Positions 6,932-13,363 of a stretch of DNA of 17,238 nucleotides are shown piece by piece. The DNA lies in contig JAGRCC010000222.1 in NCBI GenBank assembly GCA_020433785.1, positions 1-17,238 on the forward strand, written 5' to 3'. The DNA comes from Anaerolineae bacterium (GTDB taxonomy: Bacteria; Chloroflexota; Anaerolineae; 4572-78; J111). The stretch's first letter is position 1; each line of letters begins with the position of its first letter. The notes below the pieces were generated by a model. The model did not search any database. It was not told the origin of the DNA and saw only the letters and a list, made by a program, of their open reading frames with translations. The position numbers and the translations under genes were made by a program.

Positions 6932-8523
6932 TGGTCTTTTACCTCCTTGCCGGCTCGGGCCAGCACCCCATCAATTAAGCGCAGCGTATACTCACCCGCC
7001 AAAACGTCATCGTCCAGGCGCTCGGCCGATGTGACCGGGCCGATGACCGGCAGTTTGTCGTATTTCACACCTAACGTGACCCAAATTTGCTGAGGCGCGG
7101 CCAACTGTTGTTGCAGCCAATCGCGTAAACGGTCCGGGCCAATTCGGGCCGTTTCAAATTGATCGCGGGCGCGTCGTTTTAGATGCTTATCACTTAGCCA
7201 TACGGTTACAGCCTCAACATCACCGGTGGGCAACGCATTGCGCACCACCAGTCGCAGCCGGGCCAACTGGCTCGCTTTAATGCGCCCTTTGACTCCCAGC
7301 TTCATCTGAAAAATCTTATCGGTCAGTAATCGATCCAGTTTGCGCTGCAACATCCGTGAAACGATCAACTTGGCCAGCTTTTGGCTTTCTGCTTCTAAGG
7401 TTTGGGGGCGGTTGGCGGGGCTTGTAACCGATAGAAGTGTTTCCGGCCACCAGGTTTCTTGCTCACGGCCCCAGTTGATCACAACCCGGCCAAAACCCTC
7501 AGTTCGCCGCTCGCCAAGGCCTCTGGCCTCCAGAGAAAGAATGGCCGGCGGAGTTAACGTGGTTTGAGTTTGCAGCACAAACACGCTGCCGGCTCGAATC
7601 GTTACGGTTTGAGCCAGGGGGAGCGACCATTTTCGATTATGACCGCCGACTAAATCCGCTTGTTTAAAGCTGTCAACCATCTTGGCTCCGGCCAACTCCG
7701 GAATTCGATTGATCATTTCAGCCGTCAGCTGATCGGCGTACTGGCCGTATTCATCGCGGATGATCAGGTCGCTCAGTAGGGTCAGGGTCAGGTCAGACCC
7801 GGCCGCGATTTCGGTAGGCTCACCCTCAATCTCTCGCCATACACCGTCATCGGTATCAAATTTATCCCCCCCATGAACTTCCACCCGTCCATACCCGGCT
7901 CCCCGCGAACCGCCCAGCAGAACGGTTCTGTTTTCGAGAAAATCCTGCACGACCTCAAGGCCGGCAGCGCTATCCATTAAGATGTAGCTCTTAAAGATTT
8001 GGTGGGGGGCCAGGGCTTCATAGCGAAATAAGGCCCCGCTTTCTTCCGTGGCCCGGCCAACCTTGCGGTCTTCAGCCCGCCGATTATGCACATTGAAATA
8101 GCGCAGCGGTTCGCTCAGTTTGACGTGGTCGCCGACCGGCCAGCAGAACGGACGGGTCACGCCTCGCGGCTGGTCGAGACTTTCCAGGTCGGCTTCGACG
8201 GCGCTCCAATTATGAATGCGCCCCTCCGGAACGCCTTTTTGCTGCCGCCAGGCTAAAGGCGTGGGCAGCATGCGGTTTTGCGCGTCACTGTCGTCAACCG
8301 GGTAGGCGTTCAAAAAGCAAGTATGCCCATTGAAGAACAGTGACTTTGCCGCCGGGTCAACCGGCAGGTCAACCGGATTTTGCTGGCTAAAATAGCCGGC
8401 CAAAGCGCCCCGCAGCAGGCTGCCGGGAATAAACGGATAGGAGGTATTGCTGTTGGGGTCGCCCCCCAGGCTTGTCGCCAATATGGGATCCAACAACGTC
8501 AGGGTTATCGGGAGTACAATCAT
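6928..8523 (-). CDS. csx10: Csx10 RAMP (Cas5-like subunit) with C-terminal helical extension
   Basis: This 531-residue protein is the Cas5-like Csx10 that defines type III-D and is expected to hold the crRNA 5' handle near Cas10. Its N-terminal strand leads to Y-P-F-I-P-G-S-L-L-R-G-A-L-A-G-Y (29-44). The first RAMP unit ends in a glycine loop G-G-S-R-G-A-G-Y-G-R-V-E-V (204-216). A second unit ends in G-L-G-E-R-R-T-E-G-F-G-R-V-V-I-N-W (335-351). Residues about 375-525 are mostly helical and rich in K/R/E/Q, unlike the RAMP part. No stand-alone small subunit (cas11) exists in the operon, so this extension could fill that role, which is inference. The start overlaps the preceding cas7 stop as ATGA, and an AGGAG lies about 11 nt upstream. 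The stop overlaps the next cas7 start in the same way. Confidence 0.85.
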   Translation of the reverse strand: MIVLPITLTLLDPILATSLGGDPNSNTSYPFIPGSLLRGALAGYFSQQNPVDLPVDPAAKSLFFNGHTCFLNAYPVDDSDAQNRMLPTPLAWRQQKGVPEGRIHNWSAVEADLESLDQPRGVTRPFCWPVGDHVKLSEPLRYFNVHNRRAEDRKVGRATEESGALFRYEALAPHQIFKSYILMDSAAGLEVVQDFLENRTVLLGGSRGAGYGRVEVHGGDKFDTDDGVWREIEGEPTEIAAGSDLTLTLLSDLIIRDEYGQYADQLTAEMINRIPELAGAKMVDSFKQADLVGGHNRKWSLPLAQTVTIRAGSVFVLQTQTTLTPPAILSLEARGLGERRTEGFGRVVINWGREQETWWPETLLSVTSPANRPQTLEAESQKLAKLIVSRMLQRKLDRLLTDKIFQMKLGVKGRIKASQLARLRLVVRNALPTGDVEAVTVWLSDKHLKRRARDQFETARIGPDRLRDWLQQQLAAPQQIWVTLGVKYDKLPVIGPVTSAERLDDDVLAGEYTLRLIDGVLARAGKEVKDQ

Positions 8524-9182
8524 GATGCCAACAACTCCTCTCGTAAAGGTTCAAACCGAACCGGCTGCTTGTGCGGATCGAACAGGGTCGCTTTGATCCG
8601 GCCGCGTCCGCGGTTGCGGCCGGTACCGGCCCGGCGCAAGGCCATCGCGCACAGATTGAGCAGGTTGATCGCCTCCGGTGTGGGCGTTTCGGTGAAAATC
8701 AAATCGGCCTCAAAAAATAGCTCCGGCAAAATCACCCGCATGCTCCGCAAACTGTGCGGGTCCGGCACGCCGGTCTCATCCACGGCGGTTTGGCGGCGGA
8801 TATCGGTTAACGCTTCCAAAACGTCCAGGCGGGAAATACGATTTTGCTCGACCTCGGCCTGAACCGCCAGCCGTAAATCGTGGGGCAGCACCGCATCGCC
8901 AAAGTAGAGATAAACATCTTGTTCCAAACCGCTGCCCGGCTGGCCAAACAACCGAGCGGCCACCGGCATATATTTCTGTTCTAACCTGGGCTGCTGCTGT
9001 TTTAAAACATACAGCATATTGGCACATTCCTCCGCCAGCAGCCCTTTCAGGGTGCGGCCCCGTAAATAAGGCAATCCAAACGGATCATGCTCAACTTCAC
9101 GGTCAACCACCCCGGCCAGGCCGTCGCCCCGGCCAAAAGTCGTCTCACTTTGCAGTTCAAGACGGAGTTTATACAGTTCCAT
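8520..9182 (-). CDS. cas7: Single-domain Cas7 (Csm3-like) RAMP
   Basis: This 220-residue, one-domain Cas7 subunit probably forms part of the crRNA-bound backbone next to Cas10. It has the N-terminal ferredoxin-like strand, a G-R-G-D-G-L-A-G-V-V-D-R-E-V loop (17-30), the P-Y-L-R-G-R-T-L-K-G-L-L-A-E-E helix motif (38-52), and the C-terminal glycine loop G-T-G-R-N-R-G-R-G-R-I (186-196). D27 sits about 14 residues before the R-G-R-T motif, matching the position of the RNA-cutting aspartate of Csm3, so this subunit is probably able to cleave target RNA. The length matches ordinary Csm3 (about 210-250 residues). The start overlaps the 3' end of cas10 by 14 nt, with a GAGG about 6 nt upstream, and the stop overlaps csx10 by 4 nt. 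Confidence 0.87.
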   Translation of the reverse strand: MELYKLRLELQSETTFGRGDGLAGVVDREVEHDPFGLPYLRGRTLKGLLAEECANMLYVLKQQQPRLEQKYMPVAARLFGQPGSGLEQDVYLYFGDAVLPHDLRLAVQAEVEQNRISRLDVLEALTDIRRQTAVDETGVPDPHSLRSMRVILPELFFEADLIFTETPTPEAINLLNLCAMALRRAGTGRNRGRGRIKATLFDPHKQPVRFEPLREELLAS

Positions 9183-10824
9183 TTTGCACCTCTTGCCCGT
9201 TAAGCGTTACAAAGAAATCCAGGGCCTCGATGGGGTCGAAGTAGCCACAGGTTTTGCCGTCCCAGCCGTCGTGAGCTAACCGGTCCGGGGCCGCGCTCAT
9301 TTCCGGCAAGGAGGCCAGGCCGTAAGCCGTGCGGAATTGACGCACACTCACGCTGCCTTCGCGCAGCGCCTGGTACAGCCCCATAATTTTATTGCGCTTG
9401 CCGGCCCAATTCAGGCTTTCATTCTCGGCATCCGAGGTATTGAAGCCGTTGATGACGTTTACAAAATTGGGCCAGGTTCGCCAGGTTTGGGCATGCGCGT
9501 GCAGTCTAATGGGCCGCATATATAATTGGTAGGCGCCATTGGCTGAATTCGATGAATTCGGATCAGGCCATTCGTACTCGCGCCGTCGAATGTCATTCAG
9601 GTCGCCCAATAAGCCAGTTTCGGCAAAATGCCAGTCAAGAGCGGAGAAGCCGTCGCCATTATCGCGCACATATTTTTTGGCGCTGCCGGCCAGGGCTTCG
9701 CTCAACTGGTAAGCGCGGGCAAAGGGGTAATGGCTTTTAACCACGGCCACGCCGGCGCAGGCCTGGCAGTTCAACCCTTCTTTTTTCGTCTCCTGCTCAA
9801 AGGCGTAGAGGTAACACGCGGCCAGCGATAAGCCCAGGCGTCCGTCACACACAAATGTGACATCATCGCCCCCAAAAACAATGGGCCGGCAGGGCAGATA
9901 GTTATCCACTAAAAAAACAGTATCACCAATACCCTTCTGACCCTCTTCGCTCTCATCGATGGCCGCCACCAAAATTTCTATCATCGCCTCTAAGGCATTT
10001 TTTGAGGCGCGTTCCAGCTTGTGCGCGAAGGTGCGAATGGCGTTGATAAAGGCGCGATTGCCGTCGTCGCCGGCTTCGTCATAATCTTCGGAAATACGCT
10101 GGAGCGTTTTTGAGATACTGTTACCATCGGCATGCACCACGGCAATATAGCTCGACTCGCCTCGCTGGCGACCCAGCTCATCAAACTTTTTGGGGATCTC
10201 ATAGGCCTCAATAACAGCGCCCAGCGTCTCTTGCAACCGTTGGGTCGCCTCATCAGCCGAGTCGATCTTGGCCCTGACCTGGGCCGAGATGGGATAACCC
10301 TCATCCGGCTCAAGATATACCGCCGGCAGCCCGGTCGATTGGCAGGCGGCGGTCACGCCTAAACCAAGCAACGGTACGGAAGCGGTGCGGGTCCGTTTAT
10401 TTTTGGTTAATGTATCAACCACCGCTTTCATCTGCCCCTCGTCCGGGTCGCCTAAGGGCTGCGTGTCCCAATCAAATGAAACGGTAGCCGCGACCAATTC
10501 CAAGCCCGGCGCTTCCGATATAATTTTTAGACTCAGCTCTGAAATAAATTGCTCGGCTGCTGCCGCCTCTACAAAAAGAATAAAGGCGTTGCCTCCACCG
10601 GCATAGATCACTTCAGCCACAATGTTTCCCGCCTCGATACGTAGGTTGTCATCGAGGCCGTTCGCCGTGACATTGTTCGGCGTCGGAACTTCGTCAAAGA
10701 CCCACTGGCGCGTGACCCGATAAACCAGTTCCGAAGCCCCAATATTCTCTTTGAGTCGGTTACTATTGAAGATATAACCTTGAATTCCGGTCACATCCAA
10801 AGCGACAAGTGTATATTGCTTCAT
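9169..10824 (-). CDS. cas10: Cas10 with active-looking cyclase palm, no HD domain
   Basis: This large subunit (551 residues from the preferred start) should make cyclic oligoadenylates from ATP when the complex binds target RNA. The first, degenerate palm starts immediately (L-V-A-L-D-V-T-G-I-Q-G-Y-I-F, 6-19) and has Y-A-G-G-G-N in place of a catalytic GGDD (76-79). The second palm has the metal-binding strand V-V-H-A-D-G-N (229-235) and an intact F-G-G-D-D-V-T-F (317-324). A C-Q-A-C pair at 353-356 may be half of a zinc site. The usual N-terminal HD nuclease (about 100-200 residues) is absent, and no remnant precedes the first palm. Two ATGs are possible: 10830 abuts the AAAGG, while 10824 lies 6 nt from it and is preferred. 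The 15-nt gap from the upstream CARF-nuclease and the 14-nt overlap with cas7 place it near the head of the operon. Confidence 0.9.
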   Translation of the reverse strand: MKQYTLVALDVTGIQGYIFNSNRLKENIGASELVYRVTRQWVFDEVPTPNNVTANGLDDNLRIEAGNIVAEVIYAGGGNAFILFVEAAAAEQFISELSLKIISEAPGLELVAATVSFDWDTQPLGDPDEGQMKAVVDTLTKNKRTRTASVPLLGLGVTAACQSTGLPAVYLEPDEGYPISAQVRAKIDSADEATQRLQETLGAVIEAYEIPKKFDELGRQRGESSYIAVVHADGNSISKTLQRISEDYDEAGDDGNRAFINAIRTFAHKLERASKNALEAMIEILVAAIDESEEGQKGIGDTVFLVDNYLPCRPIVFGGDDVTFVCDGRLGLSLAACYLYAFEQETKKEGLNCQACAGVAVVKSHYPFARAYQLSEALAGSAKKYVRDNGDGFSALDWHFAETGLLGDLNDIRRREYEWPDPNSSNSANGAYQLYMRPIRLHAHAQTWRTWPNFVNVINGFNTSDAENESLNWAGKRNKIMGLYQALREGSVSVRQFRTAYGLASLPEMSAAPDRLAHDGWDGKTCGYFDPIEALDFFVTLNGQEVQNGTV

Positions 10825-10839
10825 AAGCATCCTTTCTCT

Positions 10840-12123
10840 TTATTTACTCGATGCATGGCTAAACCATTCATCCAGTTTATTAGACAAGTGCATCAGGTCT
10901 TGATAGCCAAAAACACGGACTTTGTGCGGCTTCATACCCCAGGCATTTAACATCTCTTTTTCCAGGGACTTGGGGTTGTCAACACATGAAACAAGGCCCA
11001 CGCATGCTTCATCGCCGCCAAGCTGATGCACGCGCTTATCTGCTTCAAAAAGCTTCGCCTTGCACAAGCTTTTCGTATCATCGGTGGTACAACTCAGACC
11101 AAACAGTTGATAGCCACAAATAGCGGCCACATCAACCTCGAAATCATACGGTGATTTATCTCGATCCGTATCCAAACTGATACCCATTCCGGAGGGATGT
11201 AATTTGTGAGTTTTAGCAATTTTCTGGATTTCACTGTAGGTAAAATGTTCCAACCACTGACCAAAGAGCCATCTGGCCAAATTTTCCACAGCTTCGCGCC
11301 GGTTCTTCGCCTGCCAGGGTGAAAAGGGAATGACATCAGCCAACGTCAAAGGCTGTTGAGGGCAGCCAATTTCCTCGCGTAACGTCATTGTAATGGTGGC
11401 TAAAACGCCATCTTCCGGAAGGATAACTTTTTTTAACTCACCGGGGGACTTAAATTTATTACCTTCCATACGGCGTAATGCGGCCAAGCCCCATTGTCGC
11501 CAGGCCGTTATACCGTCAGGTGTGCTATGCAAGTCGGCTAAGGCGCGAGCCGTTTCCAGCAAATAGGGTGTACTAAGCGGCGCATCCTTAACCAAATCGA
11601 TGTTGTGCAATTTCAGCAGCACATCCAGAGGGACCTGTATCGCCCCGGCCACCGGGTGGGATATTGAAGCTGCATTGCCATGCCCATCAAATATCATGCG
11701 CAACTCACCGGGGTCCAGATAGCTAAAAATGGGTTGAATTGCTTTTTTTGCAGTCACTTGTTCAAGCATTCGATAAATATGAACCGCCATAGCTTTTGTG
11801 CCGCCCGTATAATTGAGACCAACCGGCTCCTGCCCCAAGATGCTGTCTATAGTGGCGGCTACACCATCTTGAATGATGACATTTGAGCTTGATGAGTGAA
11901 TGGGCACACGTTTAACATCTTTGACCTCATTAATCTCGCAGAGTACCTGCTGTAAGCGTTTGGCTGTGCCCAGAGTATCGGGGGTGTGAATGAGAAAAAC
12001 CCGGCCATTTTCCCTTAACAGCAAACTGGCGGCCACGTAATTGGGTAAAGGATTAGACCCAACGATTAAAAGTAAGGTATTACAAAGATACTGTTCCAGA
12101 AACGGCCCCTTACTATTACTCAT
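10840..12123 (-). CDS. CARF-nuclease effector of the Can2/Card1 type with altered active site
   Basis: This protein (427 residues from the preferred start) should bind cOA and cut nucleic acid. Residues about 14-160 form a CARF domain with L-L-L-I-V-G-S-N-P-L-P-N (17-28) and the ligand-site motif L-N-Y-T-G-G-T-K-A-M-A (103-113) typical of Can2/Card1 (DUF1887). A linker (165-280) follows, then a PD-(D/E)XK-like domain with W-L-E-H (290-293), F-E-V-D-V (328-332) and F-G-L-S-C-T-T (341-347). The last segment normally reads E-C-K; here E and K are S and T. Lysines 351, 355 and 357 in the following helix could replace the missing one. An upstream in-frame ATG at 12198 would add 25 residues but has no ribosome site, whereas 12123 follows AAGGAAG by 6 nt. 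It is the first gene of the operon. The CARF call is strong; nuclease activity is uncertain. Confidence 0.82.
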   Translation of the reverse strand: MSNSKGPFLEQYLCNTLLLIVGSNPLPNYVAASLLLRENGRVFLIHTPDTLGTAKRLQQVLCEINEVKDVKRVPIHSSSSNVIIQDGVAATIDSILGQEPVGLNYTGGTKAMAVHIYRMLEQVTAKKAIQPIFSYLDPGELRMIFDGHGNAASISHPVAGAIQVPLDVLLKLHNIDLVKDAPLSTPYLLETARALADLHSTPDGITAWRQWGLAALRRMEGNKFKSPGELKKVILPEDGVLATITMTLREEIGCPQQPLTLADVIPFSPWQAKNRREAVENLARWLFGQWLEHFTYSEIQKIAKTHKLHPSGMGISLDTDRDKSPYDFEVDVAAICGYQLFGLSCTTDDTKSLCKAKLFEADKRVHQLGGDEACVGLVSCVDNPKSLEKEMLNAWGMKPHKVRVFGYQDLMHLSNKLDEWFSHASSK

Positions 12124-12162
12124 TCTGCACTTCCTTATCTCAATATTGGCGTTAGTGCATCC

Positions 12163-12204
12163 AGTATATCGCGTGTCGGACGCATCTGCATCAGACAAAC
12201 CGAC
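12163..12204 (-). promoter_or_regulatory. Candidate promoter and dyad operator for the cas operon
   Basis: On the minus strand a TATACT box (12163-12168) lies about 40 nt before the preferred start of the first operon gene. No good -35 box is spaced 16-18 nt upstream. That position is instead taken by an imperfect 30-bp dyad (12175-12204) with GTCGG/CCGAC outer arms and TCTG/CAGA inner arms. A weak -35 with a dyad over it is typical of a regulated, possibly activator-dependent promoter. The CARF-HTH protein encoded just upstream is the obvious candidate regulator. Confidence 0.33.
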
Positions 12205-12249
12205 AATTTATTTCATAGCTTTCTATGATGATCCTCTAGGAAAAATTTG

Positions 12250-13107
12250 CTATAGTGGATGATGTTCAAATTTTTCTCGGATAAAGTGGTAGGTCAACCA
12301 GCTATCTTCGGGCAAGTTCCAGGTTACCCGGCACTCGGCCAGGATAGCGGTTTTGTGGCTGTTCACGGTCGTTAACGTAATCGATAACTGCTCGGCCACC
12401 GTTTGCGGATCGCACCCCGCGGCCAGCAAGCGCAGCACGTCCCGCTGCCGATCCGTCAAACGCGCTTCAACAGCCCGGCAGCGAGCTTGCTCCGTCTCAT
12501 CCAGCCAGGCTGTCTTTTCGGCAATAATGTTGGCGGCCGGTTGAGCCAGGTCGCGCAAGGCCGGCACGTACGCCCCCCACGGCATAACGGGCACTTGAAT
12601 CAGCCGGACGCCCGCTTCAGGGGCCGCGTGCATGATGGCGCCATTTTTGGCGCGCTCTAAAAAGTCGGCGGGGGTGTACATATGCCAAATGCGGTCCTGA
12701 TGACCACACAGTAACATGGCCGCGCTTAAAGTGAGCAAGCCCATCATCCGCCGACCGCCGGCAATGCATAAGTGCAGCGTTTGCCCTTGCAGTTTGAGCG
12801 ACCTCAATAAGCGATAGACGGTTTGCCAGGTGGCCTCGGCGTCGGCTTCATTTTGAATATCAGCCAATTTTTGGTGGCTATCACGGATGGCATATAACCG
12901 CAGACGGCATAACCGGCCCTGGTAATGATCGGTGTTAAACTCGGCCGTAATTTGTTGCAGTGCGCGTTCTGACCGGGCATCTTTGGGGCGCAAATGCAGG
13001 ACGATGACTTGGTCAACCCGTTCGCCTTGGGCTAACAACCAGTCCAGGGCAAACGTGACCACTTGGGCTTGCCCACCCATCGTCACAACCAAGGTGCTGC
13101 TTGTCAT
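12250..13107 (-). CDS. CARF-like (Cas_NE0113 type) domain fused to a LuxR-type HTH; predicted cOA-responsive regulator
   Basis: This 285-residue protein combines a sensor with a DNA-binding domain. Residues 1-175 match the NE0113 CARF-like family: the N-terminal V-V-T-M-G-G-Q-A-Q-V-V-T-F-A-L (7-21), a basic V-L-H-L-R strand (36-40), and L-C-I-A-G-G-R-R-M-M-G (113-123). Relatives are annotated as Csm6-type ring nucleases. Residues 216-262 are a LuxR/GerE-type helix-turn-helix, with L-T-D-R-Q-R-D-V-L-R-L-L-A-A-G (217-231) and V-A-E-Q-L-S-I-T-L-T-T-V-N-S-H (237-251). The expected role is to bind cOA and change transcription of the locus, and the domain might also degrade the ligand. The start has GAAAGGAGAG a few nt before ATG. 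A 126-nt gap with a candidate promoter separates it from the operon on the same strand, and it diverges from the Csx3 gene. CARF-HTH proteins such as Csa3 usually carry a winged HTH; a LuxR-type one is uncommon to me. Confidence 0.78.
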   Translation of the reverse strand: MTSSTLVVTMGGQAQVVTFALDWLLAQGERVDQVIVLHLRPKDARSERALQQITAEFNTDHYQGRLCRLRLYAIRDSHQKLADIQNEADAEATWQTVYRLLRSLKLQGQTLHLCIAGGRRMMGLLTLSAAMLLCGHQDRIWHMYTPADFLERAKNGAIMHAAPEAGVRLIQVPVMPWGAYVPALRDLAQPAANIIAEKTAWLDETEQARCRAVEARLTDRQRDVLRLLAAGCDPQTVAEQLSITLTTVNSHKTAILAECRVTWNLPEDSWLTYHFIREKFEHHPL

Positions 13108-13215
13108 GGTCTCTCCTTTCGCTGAGAGATGGCGAGAATGAAGCCAAAGATGATTTTTAGTGAGCTTAAATGGTATACAATATGAGCTACGCAGTTGAAG
13201 GGCCTTGCCGCAAAA

Positions 13216-13288
13216 TTAACCACGGATTTCACAGATTTCACAGATTGAAAAAATAAAAATCAGTGTAATCCGTGTAATCCGTGGTTAA
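13216..13288. repeat. Palindromic repeat with 31-bp arms
   Basis: The arms 13216-13246 and 13258-13288 are inverted repeats matching at 27 of 31 positions around an 11-nt A-rich loop. Each arm contains short tandem units of 9 bp (GATTTCACA twice on the left, TAATCCGTG twice on the right). The sequence type resembles a dispersed palindromic repeat I recall from several bacterial phyla. It sits in the 256-nt divergent region between the CARF-HTH gene and the Csx3 gene. The rest of that region (13108-13215 and 13289-13363) shows only ribosome sites and weak promoter candidates. Confidence 0.82.
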
Positions 13289-13294
13289 GAATTT

Positions 13295-13325
13295 TTGAAC
13301 TGTGTAAGTTCCATACAAATAGAAT
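13295..13325 (+). promoter_or_regulatory. Candidate promoter of the Csx3 gene with small dyad
   Basis: TTGAAC (13295-13300) and TAGAAT (13320-13325) resemble -35 and -10 boxes with a rather long 19-nt spacer, about 40 nt before the ATG at 13364. A perfect small dyad, GAACT-N5-AGTTC (13297-13311), overlaps the -35 box and could be an operator. An AAGGAT ribosome site at 13349-13354 serves the gene. Support is by eye only. Confidence 0.3.
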
Positions 13326-13363
13326 TTCACTACTAAAGGTCTGAGTTTAAGGATGACAATATT

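Noticed and set aside
9169..9182. Cas10-cas7 14-nt overlap as a sign of frameshift or gene fusion
   Set aside because: Both proteins are complete, each has its own ribosome site and normal termini. It is ordinary translational coupling.
10824..10830. ATG at 10830 as the cas10 start
   Set aside because: It directly abuts the AAAGG ribosome site. The in-frame ATG at 10824 has normal spacing and begins the conserved first palm just as well.
12124..12198. ATG at 12198 as the start of the CARF-nuclease
   Set aside because: The extra 25 residues look unlike the family, no ribosome site precedes this ATG, and the extension would run across the candidate promoter. The ATG at 12123 has AAGGAAG upstream.
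13172..13199. Possible minus-strand promoter for the CARF-HTH gene (TTCAAC, 16 nt, TATACC)
   Set aside because: Both boxes match the consensus poorly and nothing else supports them, so it was not listed as a feature.
13201..13300. Tandem 9-bp units (GATTTCACA / TAATCCGTG) as a CRISPR or regulator-binding array
   Set aside because: The units are parts of one large inverted repeat, so a palindromic dispersed element explains them better.
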